A stretch of 8,378 bases of DNA, from the NCBI GenBank assembly GCA_027592155.1, contig JAQCKY010000072.1, positions 1-8,378 on the forward strand, written 5' to 3'. This document shows positions 1 to 6,442 of this stretch, one piece after another (position 1 is the first letter of the stretch; each line of letters starts with the position of its first letter). The notes beneath the pieces are model-generated. The model saw only the letters and a list, made by a program, of their open reading frames with translations, did no database searches and was not told the origin of the DNA. This DNA is from Pseudomonadota bacterium (lineage in GTDB: Bacteria > Pseudomonadota > Alphaproteobacteria > Rhodospirillales > UBA2165). Position numbers and translations under genes: made by a program.

Positions 1-46
1 GGGACTGGCGGGAAAATGCCAACCGGGCCGGCAGCCGGTACTCCGG

Positions 47-1000
47 CTAACCAAGAGACTTTATGACTTTCCGCCAAGCCGCCCGCTCGTGAGAGGGGCG
101 GAACATCGGGGCACGGGCTTTACACTGTTTGGCGAGTTCCTTGAGGAATGTGGGATCGCTCTCAGCCCGCAGTAATAATTGCGTTAAGGCTGCCGTGTTC
201 CTGACCGGAAAATAGCCGGGGTAATCGCGCCCCAGCAAACCGACATTGCCGGGAATATCAGAAGCCAAAACCGGCACCCCGGCGACGATGGCCTCGGAGA
301 CGACATTTGCGCCACCCTCGTTGAGGGAGCTGATGACCATAAGCTGGGTTTTCTGGAACTCCCGCCGGACTTCCCAAAAAGGGCGCTCGCCCCTCCAGTG
401 AAACCGGGGATTACGCTTCATTTCCGCTTGCGCCTTCTTTGCCCATCCCGGGGTATGGGCCTTGCCCAGTTGGATCAACCGGATGTTCGATGTCTCGGGC
501 AGGGCCCGGATAGCATAGGCGGCGCGGAGCGGGTCTTTTACCGGGCGGAGGTGGCCGACGACGCAGATATCGAAATGCCGCGACGAGGGCTTCCTCGGCC
601 TCGGCAAGGGGTCACAAGACTGATAAATCACGCTCAGTTTGTTGCGAAATTTTCTCGGCGTCGCGTCGACGGCAAGATCGTGGAGACAGACCAGACGGTC
701 CGCAATTTCGATCGATTTCAAGGTGGGTTTTGGATGGCTGAAGATATATTCGTTGATGTCCGTTCCGGTCAAAGCGACGATCAGCGGCCGGTCGGGGAAT
801 AGCTGGCGAAAGCGGTGGCTGGAATCAGCCGTTCGCCAGGCATGTAAAGCGATCATCAAATCGGCCGGCTCATCATGGTAGTCGACCTCGATTTGAACGC
901 TGTGACCAAGATCACGGAGAAACCCGGCCCAGCGGGTCGCGGTCAGCCGATTACCGCTCTTCGACTGTTTGTTTGCCGGGGTGATCAAGATTATCTTCAT
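47..1000 (-). CDS. senB: Selenosugar synthase SenB (GT4-like glycosyltransferase)
   Basis: A 317-residue GT-B fold glycosyltransferase. The N-terminus (MKIILITPA, then SGNRLTATRWAGFLRDLGH at about 16-33) is the hallmark of the family now known as SenB, previously an orphan glycosyltransferase family. In described systems SenB joins selenophosphate to a UDP-sugar to give a 1-seleno-sugar, probably in the cytoplasm. Visible features: an N-terminal Rossmann half; ALTGTDINEYI at 76-86; the inter-domain VVGHLRPVKDP at 147-157; and a C-terminal donor-binding half with a GT4-style EX7E motif (E228 and E236, in NEGGANVVSEA). There is no signal peptide or membrane segment. The start is fixed by the conserved MKI N-terminus; the stop is TAG at 47-49. 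The gene is divergent from senA with only 25 bp between starts, and this pairing strongly supports the call over a generic polysaccharide glycosyltransferase. The selenophosphate supplier SenC is not visible and could lie beyond the left edge. Confidence 0.87.
   Translation of the reverse strand: MKIILITPANKQSKSGNRLTATRWAGFLRDLGHSVQIEVDYHDEPADLMIALHAWRTADSSHRFRQLFPDRPLIVALTGTDINEYIFSHPKPTLKSIEIADRLVCLHDLAVDATPRKFRNKLSVIYQSCDPLPRPRKPSSRHFDICVVGHLRPVKDPLRAAYAIRALPETSNIRLIQLGKAHTPGWAKKAQAEMKRNPRFHWRGERPFWEVRREFQKTQLMVISSLNEGGANVVSEAIVAGVPVLASDIPGNVGLLGRDYPGYFPVRNTAALTQLLLRAESDPTFLKELAKQCKARAPMFRPSHERAAWRKVIKSLG
969..997 (+). promoter_or_regulatory. Candidate senA promoter inside the senB 5' end
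   Basis: TTGTTT (969-974), a 17-base spacer, then TATCTT (992-997), with 3/6 and 4/6 matches to the sigma70 consensus. The predicted transcript would start near 1004 and give a leader of about 22 nt before the senA ATG at 1026. The boxes lie within the first codons of senB on the other strand, because the 25 bp between the two genes cannot hold a full promoter. The match is modest, so this is a candidate only. I found no comparable match for senB on the minus strand. Confidence 0.25.
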
Positions 1001-1025
1001 GGCATCACTCTAACGGATTAGCCTC

Positions 1026-2342
1026 ATGACCGCACTTGTTGCCAGCGACTATCTCAAGGACATAACCCGCGATACCCATGCGCGGACCCTCGAACTCCTG
1101 GACGGATTATCCTCCGACCAGTTGATGGGACCGCGCCTTCCGATCGTAAACCCTCTTTTGTGGGAGATCGGACATGTCGCGTGGTTTTCGGAGTATTTCA
1201 TCATTCGCCGCCTGGACGGCACGCCGCCGACCTGGCCCGAAGGCGATGTCGTCTACGATTCCATTGCAATCCCCCACGGCATCCGCTGGGACCTGCCGTT
1301 GCTGTCCCACAACGAAGCGCTGGATTACATCGACCGCGTCGAAGAGAACAATTTGGCGCGGCTGGATAGCGACATCGCCAACGAAGACGACAGCTTTATT
1401 TATCAGTTCGCGGTCTTCCATAATGACATGCATAACGAGGCCTACACCTATTCACGGCGCACGCTCGGATACCCGAAACCAAACTTTGCAGCAATCAAAG
1501 ATAACGCCGCCAATCCGGATGGCGCAGGGCCACTGCCGGGCGATGAGGATATTCCGGGTGGCGAGTTTGTCTTGGGATCGGAACGTGAAGCCCCGTTCAT
1601 CTTCGATAATGAAAAATGGGCCCATAAGGTCTTCGTTACACCCTTCTCCATCGCTAAAGCACCGGTCACGAATGCCGAATTCGCGGCTTTCATTGCAGAC
1701 GATGGATATAACCGGCGGGATCTTTGGCATGATGTCGGATGGGATTGGTTGCAACAGGAAGGATCGGAACATCCCGTCTATTGGATTCCCGACGGCCCCG
1801 GAAAATGGCTTTTCCGTGATTTCGATCAGACGGTCGATCTGGCGCCTCATCATCCGGTCAATCACGTAAATTGGTATGAGGCCAGCGCCTATTGTAATTG
1901 GGCGAAGCGGCGGCTCCCCACCGAACTGGAATGGGAAGTTGCGGCATCGGGCGAAGCGGCGGCGGACGGCACGTTGCTCAGCACGCGCCGTGATTACCCA
2001 TGGGGTAATGACAAACCCACGCCGCGCCACGCCAATATGGATGCTCGATCGGTCGGCTGCGTCGATGTCGGCGATTTTGCCGCCGGTGACAGTGCCTTTG
2101 GGTGCCGCCAGATGATCGGTAATATCTGGGAGTGGACGAGCAGTGACTTCAATCCATTCCCCGGTTTTTCGCCGGACCCCTACAAAGAATATTCAGAGCC
2201 CGTGTTCAACACCCGCAAGGTGCTGAAGGGCGGCGCCTGGGCAACGCGGAGCCGGATGGTGAATAACCGGCACCGGAACTTTTTCACACCGGAACGCCGC
2301 GATGTTTTTGCCGGTTTCCGGACTTGCGCGCGCGATTACTGA
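1026..2342 (+). CDS. senA: Selenoneine synthase SenA (EgtB-like non-haem iron enzyme)
   Basis: A 438-residue protein with the EgtB/OvoA architecture: an N-terminal DinB-like four-helix domain (about 1-155) and a C-terminal formylglycine-generating-enzyme/sulfatase-modifying-factor domain (about 177-438, with GGEFVLGS, RLPTELEWEVAAS, GNIWEWTSS, KGGAW, FAGFRTC). The iron ligands are visible as H50 (WEIGH) and the HX3HX(E) motif H132/H136/E138. SenA couples hercynine to the SenB seleno-sugar with O2, forming the C-Se bond that leads to selenoneine. The N-terminal GPRLPIVNPLLWEIGHVAWF and the PHGIRWDLPLL segment (83-93) look like SenA rather than EgtB. Compared from memory with mycobacterial EgtB, the gamma-glutamylcysteine-binding Arg87 and Asp416 positions are His84 and Phe420 here, consistent with a different chalcogen donor. 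The adjacent senB supports the call. The start is the first ATG; no strong Shine-Dalgarno precedes it. The main alternative is an EgtB variant making ergothioneine. Confidence 0.87.
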   Translation: MTALVASDYLKDITRDTHARTLELLDGLSSDQLMGPRLPIVNPLLWEIGHVAWFSEYFIIRRLDGTPPTWPEGDVVYDSIAIPHGIRWDLPLLSHNEALDYIDRVEENNLARLDSDIANEDDSFIYQFAVFHNDMHNEAYTYSRRTLGYPKPNFAAIKDNAANPDGAGPLPGDEDIPGGEFVLGSEREAPFIFDNEKWAHKVFVTPFSIAKAPVTNAEFAAFIADDGYNRRDLWHDVGWDWLQQEGSEHPVYWIPDGPGKWLFRDFDQTVDLAPHHPVNHVNWYEASAYCNWAKRRLPTELEWEVAASGEAAADGTLLSTRRDYPWGNDKPTPRHANMDARSVGCVDVGDFAAGDSAFGCRQMIGNIWEWTSSDFNPFPGFSPDPYKEYSEPVFNTRKVLKGGAWATRSRMVNNRHRNFFTPERRDVFAGFRTCARDY

Positions 2343-2364
2343 TATCTTGCCTTAAATTCAACGA

Positions 2365-2407
2365 CATCGGGATTGACCCACGGCGCGGTGGATCATCTAA
2401 TCCGATG
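2365..2407 (+). repeat. Imperfect inverted repeat (possible operator or RNA hairpin) ahead of the acyl-CoA synthetase
   Basis: CATCGGGATT (2365-2374) and AATCCGATG (2399-2407) are complementary over 9 bp with one bulged G. Nested inside are CCAC (2378-2381) and GTGG (2388-2391). The repeat spans the predicted -35/-10 region and stops right at the Shine-Dalgarno. No T-run follows, so it does not look like an intrinsic terminator. It could be a regulator-binding site. As RNA it would form only in read-through transcripts from senA, because the predicted local start is near 2408. Confidence 0.4.
2373..2401 (+). promoter_or_regulatory. Sigma70-like promoter for the acyl-CoA synthetase/ubiD pair
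   Basis: TTGACC (2373-2378, 5/6 match to TTGACA), a 17-base spacer, and TCTAAT (2396-2401, 5/6 match to TATAAT). Transcription would begin near 2408, giving a leader of about 17 nt that just includes the Shine-Dalgarno at 2411-2415. This is the best promoter match I found in the window. It suggests that the synthetase and ubiD form a unit separate from senA. It overlaps the inverted repeat at 2365-2407. Confidence 0.5.
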
Positions 2408-2410
2408 AAG

Positions 2411-2415
2411 GGAGG
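2411..2415 (+). promoter_or_regulatory. Ribosome binding site of the acyl-CoA synthetase
   Basis: GGAGG within AAGGGAGGATAG, nine bases before the ATG at 2425. It is a near-perfect Shine-Dalgarno and fixes the start of the synthetase. It contrasts with the weak sites in front of senA, senB and the amidotransferase. Confidence 0.8.
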
Positions 2416-2424
2416 ATAGTTTCG

Positions 2425-3963
2425 ATGCTTACGCTTGTCTCAGTCCTAGATCGGACTTTGCGCCAGCATGGCGGCGAAAAGGCCATCGTCGAAGACGAGG
2501 GCACGTTCACCTGGGCGGAATTCGGCGATCGCGTCTCTCGCGGTGCCGGGATGCTCCAGAACCTTGGGATCAAACGCGGCGACCGCTTCGGCATCCTGAG
2601 CAATAATTCTTTCCGCTATACCGAATTGCTCTATGCGGGGTACTGGATGGGGGCGATACCGGTTCCGATCAATACCCGCCTGGCGCCTCCCGAAGTTCGC
2701 TACATCCTTGACGATGCGGGATGCGAAATCCTGTTTATTGAGGACCAGCATGCGACGATGCTGGAAAGCGCCGAGGTTTCCCCTTGGGCCGGTAATGCGG
2801 TGATGATTACGACGGATCAGTCGGTTTCAAGCGGCCCAAATTACGAAAGCCTACTGGCGGCGGCCGGAGCCGTTGAGAGTCATCAGAGCGCCGAAGATGA
2901 CCTAGCGCTGTTGCTCTACACCGGCGGGACAACCGGGCGCAGCAAGGGTGTTCGGCTGAGCCATCAAAACATCGTCTCAAACGGCATGCAGGTCGCGTTG
3001 ACGATGAAAGCGACCAGCAGCGATGTTTACTTGCACATCGCGCCGATGTTTCATGCGGCAGACCTTCTGGCCACGGCATTTGTCATCGTCGGCGGTGCTC
3101 ACTCTCACCTCGCCAGCTTTACGCCGAACGGGGTCCTCAATGCGATCGACCGGCATGGCGTTACCGTCACGATGATGGCGCCGACGATGATTATCATGCT
3201 CCTGCAGGGCGGCGACTTTGACCATCATAATTTCTCGAGCCTGCGTCATATGATGTATGGCTCGTCGCCCATGGCGGCGGAATGGACGCAGAAAACCATA
3301 GAACGGTTTCCAAATTGCGGCCTACAGCAAGGATATGGATTGACCGAAACGTCACCGATCCTGACGACCCTCGACCCGCCCGAGCATCAGGAAGCGATCT
3401 CCAGCGGCGATGCGGCGATATTGCGCAGTATCGGGCGCGCGGTATCCGGTGTCGATCTTTTGATTATGGACGATGAAGGAAAGGAATTACCGCTGGGTGG
3501 CGTCGGAGAACTTGTTGTGCGCGGCCCCAACGTCGCAATGGGCTATCTCAACCGGCCCGACGAAACCGAAAAAGCCTTTCACGATGGCTGGTTCCACACC
3601 GGCGACGTTGGACGTATCGACGAAAACGGCTATGTGTTCCTGATGGACCGCAAGAAGGACATGGTTATTACCGGCGGCGAAAATGTGTACACCTCCGAGG
3701 TCGAAGCAGTTCTCTATCAACATCCTGACGTCAACGAGGCCGCCGTGATCGGGGTGCCGGATCAGAAATACGGCGAAGCCTTGTTTGCCGTTATTGTTCC
3801 GGCGCCTGGAAAAACCCTGACCAAGGAAGAAATTCTCGAGCATTGCCAAGGCAAGATCGGGCGATACAAAATTCCGCGGCAGATGGATTTTGTCACCGAA
3901 ATGCCGAAAAGCGCGATGGGCAAGATCCTCAAATCCGAACTTCGCAACATGTACGGCTCTTAA
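2425..3963 (+). CDS. Acyl-CoA synthetase (class I adenylate-forming enzyme)
   Basis: A 512-residue ATP-dependent acid:CoA ligase, full length for the family. It would activate a carboxylic acid as acyl-AMP and then transfer the acyl group to CoA. Core motifs are all present: the phosphate-binding loop YTGGTTGRSKG (165-175), YGLTETS (304-310), HTGD (391-394, ribose-binding Asp394), the hinge segment RKKDMVITGGENVYTSEVE (409-427), and the adenylation-step lysine K500 in PKSAMGK. There is no signal peptide or transmembrane segment, so it is cytoplasmic. Substrate is not readable from the motifs; medium/long-chain fatty acids or aromatic and aryl-alkenoic acids are all possible. ubiD follows 44 bp downstream on the same strand, which tilts the guess towards an aromatic or unsaturated acid. 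It has its own strong RBS and a predicted promoter, so co-transcription with senA (82 bp upstream) is not assured. Confidence 0.92.
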   Translation: MLTLVSVLDRTLRQHGGEKAIVEDEGTFTWAEFGDRVSRGAGMLQNLGIKRGDRFGILSNNSFRYTELLYAGYWMGAIPVPINTRLAPPEVRYILDDAGCEILFIEDQHATMLESAEVSPWAGNAVMITTDQSVSSGPNYESLLAAAGAVESHQSAEDDLALLLYTGGTTGRSKGVRLSHQNIVSNGMQVALTMKATSSDVYLHIAPMFHAADLLATAFVIVGGAHSHLASFTPNGVLNAIDRHGVTVTMMAPTMIIMLLQGGDFDHHNFSSLRHMMYGSSPMAAEWTQKTIERFPNCGLQQGYGLTETSPILTTLDPPEHQEAISSGDAAILRSIGRAVSGVDLLIMDDEGKELPLGGVGELVVRGPNVAMGYLNRPDETEKAFHDGWFHTGDVGRIDENGYVFLMDRKKDMVITGGENVYTSEVEAVLYQHPDVNEAAVIGVPDQKYGEALFAVIVPAPGKTLTKEEILEHCQGKIGRYKIPRQMDFVTEMPKSAMGKILKSELRNMYGS

Positions 3964-3996
3964 GCGAGCCTAATTTAAGCGCACAAATTCGCAAAC

Positions 3997-4002
3997 AGGA
4001 GA
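3997..4002 (+). promoter_or_regulatory. Ribosome binding site setting the ubiD start
   Basis: AGGAGA lies five bases before the ATG at 4008. The reading frame stays open upstream to an ATG at 3843, but that longer form would overlap the synthetase by 121 bp in a different frame and has no family-like sequence. This site therefore favours 4008 as the true start. Confidence 0.75.
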
Positions 4003-4007
4003 CCGTA

Positions 4008-5672
4008 ATGGCTAAAGCAGCAAAAAAAGCGACACCTAAAAAATCAAAGGCAAAAAAATCGTCGGTGGATATGGAGAAGTTCCGCCTTCGAACTTTTGTC
4101 AATGAGTTGAAAAAAATGGGCGAGGTCGAGGAGGTTAAGAAAAACGTCCCGCTTTCGGAATTATCCTCCAGGATCGAGGCGAGCGAAAAAGCCATTCTGT
4201 TCAAATCCGTCGGGCCGGAGCGGTCCGAACTTGTCGCCAATGTCGCCGGTAGCCGGCGCAGAATGGCGGCGGCCTATGGCGTTGATGACGCTGACGTCAA
4301 CGCGGTTGTCGAAGAATATCAACGCCGGGCCGACTCGCCGCAGAAAGTGGTCTATGTCTCCGAGAAAGAAGCGCCGGTCAGAGAAGTCGTTTGGGAAGGC
4401 GAGGACGCCGACCTCACCAAACTCCCGTTCCACGTTCAACACGAACATGACGGCAGCGCCTACATCTCGGCGGGGATTGATTTTGCCATTGATCCGGAGA
4501 CCGGCATCACCAATGTCGGTTGCCGTCGTCTCAGCTTGCGCGGCCGCCACGAAGCGGGAACCAACGTCACCGCGCCATCGGATCTGAAACGGATCTATAC
4601 CGGTTGTGTCGCCAGGGGCGAACGGCTTCCCGTCAATTTCGCTATCGGCTGTCACCCGGTCGATTTCATGGCTGCCGGGATGCGCATTCCGGTCGATGAA
4701 GCGACACTCATCGGTTCAATGCGCGGCGAACCGGTGCCCTTGGTCAAAGGATTGACCAACGATGTCCCGGTACCAGCGGACGCTGAATTGGTGCTCGAAG
4801 GCTATTTCGGCAATGAGGGGTATTACGAACCCGAAGGGCCCTACGGCGAATATGTCGGCTATTATGGGCCGATGCATCTGGATCCCGTGTACCACGTCAC
4901 CGCCATCACGATGCGCAAAGACGTGCTCCATCAATCGGTGCTGCATGGATCGGGCCCGGTTATCAGCCGAATGGAATCCTCCAATATGGGAGGCATCCGA
5001 CTGGAAGCTCAGGTCCGCAAAGTCCTGAAGTCGATTGGCGTCATCGTAACCGGTGTCCATGTGCCGACGGCGGGCGGCGAATGCCAACATATTCGCGTTG
5101 CCATCAAACAGAACCGGCCGGGCATCGCGCGCAACGTGATCGCCGCCCTGTTCGGTGCGGTTCACAGCGCCAAACATATCTTTGTCGTGGATGACGACAT
5201 TGATGTCTTCGACAACCATGACATGGAATGGGCCATGGTTTCGCGCTTTCAGGCCGACCGGGATATGGTCGTCCAGAAAGGCATCATGGGCATGCCCCTC
5301 GACCCCTCCCGGATCGGGCCACCACCGGGCACGAAAGCCGGTTTTGACCTCACCCTCCCACTCGGGAGCCGCGCCGACCTCACCAAGCGTCCCGCCACAG
5401 CGCCGGTGTTCAGTGCGTCACCGCGCTATCAGACAGTGCGCCAAGCACTTGAAGCAGGGCCGTTCTATTTCAAGCAAGTCATGGAATTGGTCGGCAGCCA
5501 GGATGGACGAGAGATCGCCCTCGAACTGGATGGTTTGCGCCGAAATGGGGAACTCGCGCGCCTGGCTGACGGACAGTACCTGCTTGGATCGGCGGAGAGC
5601 GGCCGCACCGATCTGCCGGAAGGGTCGGGCGATGACCCCAATGACGGACTGCTGTTTACGCGTAACGCGTAG
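4008..5672 (+). CDS. UbiD-family prenyl-FMN-dependent decarboxylase
   Basis: A 554-residue UbiD-family protein. These enzymes reversibly decarboxylate aromatic or alpha,beta-unsaturated acids using prenylated FMN supplied by a UbiX partner, which is not in the window. The family's Arg-Glu-Glu catalytic set is visible: ITNVGCRR (167-174, Arg174 probably the catalytic one) and E276/E281 in EGPYGEYVGYY. VDDDIDVFD (394-402) and the later EWAMVSRFQ segment are also typical. Two ends are unusual. Residues 1-20 are a Lys/Ala-rich tail (MAKAAKKATPKK...). Residues about 472-530 form an extra C-terminal segment that reads like a small winged helix (FKQVMELVG, LELDGLRRNGELARLADGQYLLG). The start at 4008 is set by AGGAGA; an internal ATG at residue 22 would remove most of the basic tail. 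It lies 44 bp after the acyl-CoA synthetase, presumably co-transcribed. Substrate unknown. I do not call it ubiD because the ubiquinone role is not shown. Confidence 0.88.
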   Translation: MAKAAKKATPKKSKAKKSSVDMEKFRLRTFVNELKKMGEVEEVKKNVPLSELSSRIEASEKAILFKSVGPERSELVANVAGSRRRMAAAYGVDDADVNAVVEEYQRRADSPQKVVYVSEKEAPVREVVWEGEDADLTKLPFHVQHEHDGSAYISAGIDFAIDPETGITNVGCRRLSLRGRHEAGTNVTAPSDLKRIYTGCVARGERLPVNFAIGCHPVDFMAAGMRIPVDEATLIGSMRGEPVPLVKGLTNDVPVPADAELVLEGYFGNEGYYEPEGPYGEYVGYYGPMHLDPVYHVTAITMRKDVLHQSVLHGSGPVISRMESSNMGGIRLEAQVRKVLKSIGVIVTGVHVPTAGGECQHIRVAIKQNRPGIARNVIAALFGAVHSAKHIFVVDDDIDVFDNHDMEWAMVSRFQADRDMVVQKGIMGMPLDPSRIGPPPGTKAGFDLTLPLGSRADLTKRPATAPVFSASPRYQTVRQALEAGPFYFKQVMELVGSQDGREIALELDGLRRNGELARLADGQYLLGSAESGRTDLPEGSGDDPNDGLLFTRNA

Positions 5673-5681
5673 AACGGGAAA

Positions 5682-6137
5682 TTAGTCGTGGAAGTGAGCC
5701 CCCACCCACCATTGCTTGGATGGCGCCGCCTCCTCTTTCTTTCCGGTTTCGTCCATTAAGAAAGCAATTTCAACGATGACCCCGTTGGGGTCTTCGACAA
5801 AAAGCCGGAGCAGGCGGTCATTCACGACCTTGCCGGCTTCTTTGTAGGTATACCCGCCGTCGTCGAGAAATTTCCGAGCCGCGTCTAGCCCCGTCGCCAT
5901 GACCCCAAAGTGATCCAATCGGTTCCCGCCGCCCCGGGCGCCCGGCGCGCCGGTGTCCTCGATCTCCAGGATATGCAAGATCGGATCGTCGCCGAGATAC
6001 ATCCAGCAGCCCGTCGTCGGAAAATTTGCCCGTCCTTTTGCCTCAAGACCCAAGAGAGTCTCATAGAAGGTCCGAGTTTCGGCGAGATTGGATGTTTCAA
6101 TATTTACATGATGCAGATTGTGAATATTGATTGCCAT
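5682..6137 (-). CDS. VOC-family (glyoxalase/bleomycin-resistance/dioxygenase fold) protein
   Basis: A 151-residue single-domain vicinal oxygen chelate protein with the two beta-alpha-beta-beta-beta modules: LHHVNIETSNLAETRTFYE (8-26) and RLDHFGVMATGLDAARKFL (73-91), ending in FVEDPNGVIVEIAF (113-126). Candidate metal ligands are H10, E58 (or H55), H76 and E123, so the metal site appears intact. It could isomerise, cleave or open small oxygenated substrates; glyoxalase I, epimerase and extradiol dioxygenase relatives cannot be told apart by eye. The C-terminal tail (about 129-151, Lys/Glu then WWVGAHFHD) is outside the fold. GGAGA six bases before the ATG supports the start. It follows the small gene at 6442-6167 by 29 bp, probably in one operon, and converges on ubiD with 9 bp between stops. 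Placement near UbiD and a CoA ligase is compatible with aromatic acid metabolism but proves nothing. Confidence 0.85.
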   Translation of the reverse strand: MAINIHNLHHVNIETSNLAETRTFYETLLGLEAKGRANFPTTGCWMYLGDDPILHILEIEDTGAPGARGGGNRLDHFGVMATGLDAARKFLDDGGYTYKEAGKVVNDRLLRLFVEDPNGVIVEIAFLMDETGKKEEAAPSKQWWVGAHFHD

Positions 6138-6166
6138 TTCAATTCTCCGCGTTCTCTCACTATCAA

Positions 6167-6442
6167 CTATTTTTTTTCTGCCGGTGGATTATCCGCGCCG
6201 TCTCGGCGGCGGATGACACCGGCGGTCTCCAGCCGTTTGAACATTTCCTGCATGGTTGAGAAGCTTTCCAGGAATCCCTGCGGTGGCATGATGATTCGCT
6301 GCCGGAACTCCCTTTTCGGATTGCCATCGGCGTCCTTCTCAACAGCCGACAAACTGTATAGATCCATGCGGACCATGCCGTTGCCGAACCCCAATTCCAT
6401 GATTCCGTCTGCGAATAACTCGCGTGTGTCGTGGTCTGACAT
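6167..6442 (-). CDS. Small conserved-looking protein of unknown function
   Basis: I do not recognise this 91-residue protein. It starts MSDHDTRELFADGIMELG and continues with an alternating hydrophobic stretch (GMVRMDLYSLSAV, 22-34), a charged turn, then RQRIIMPPQGFLESF (47-61) and a helix with TMQEMFKRLETAGVI (63-77), ending in a polar tail. The pattern of beta strands followed by an MPP-turn and a helix faintly recalls the DUF3467 type of small protein, but I would not assign it. There is no signal peptide or transmembrane helix. The frame is open up to an ATG at 6517 (116 residues). I chose 6442 because GGGAGA sits seven bases upstream and the extra 25 residues look non-conserved and polar. 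It ends in an A8 run just before TAG. It lies 29 bp ahead of the VOC gene and probably shares a transcript with it. Confidence 0.65.
   Translation of the reverse strand: MSDHDTRELFADGIMELGFGNGMVRMDLYSLSAVEKDADGNPKREFRQRIIMPPQGFLESFSTMQEMFKRLETAGVIRRRDGADNPPAEKK

Noticed and set aside
1..46. GC-rich inverted repeat ACCGG/CCGGT downstream of senB as a terminator
   Set aside because: The stem is only 5 bp with an 8-base loop, and the short T-run on the minus strand is displaced by several bases, so it is not convincing.
1..50. Possible end of another gene at the left edge (a plus-strand frame ends at 48-50)
   Set aside because: Only 15 codons are visible with no recognisable motif, and other frames are also open. 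It cannot be assigned or linked to senC.
398..802. 134-residue open frame antisense to senB
   Set aside because: Shadow of senB; Arg/Gly-rich composition, no recognisable motifs, no ribosome binding site noted.
1452..2030. 192-residue open frame antisense to senA
   Set aside because: Shadow of senA, whose motifs are intact throughout; composition is not protein-like.
1026..2342. Reading senA as ergothioneine synthase EgtB or OvoA
   Set aside because: Divergent SenB neighbour, SenA-like N-terminal segments and changes at gamma-glutamylcysteine contact positions favour SenA. OvoA's additional C-terminal methyltransferase domain is absent.
3843..4007. 55-residue N-terminal extension of the UbiD frame
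   Set aside because: It overlaps the acyl-CoA synthetase by 121 bp in another frame and has no family-like sequence; AGGAGA before 4008 gives a better start.
5658..5670. Tandem ACGCGT palindromes separated by one base
   Set aside because: These are the last codons of ubiD (Thr-Arg-Asn-Ala). Short, no T-run, and no sign of a terminator.
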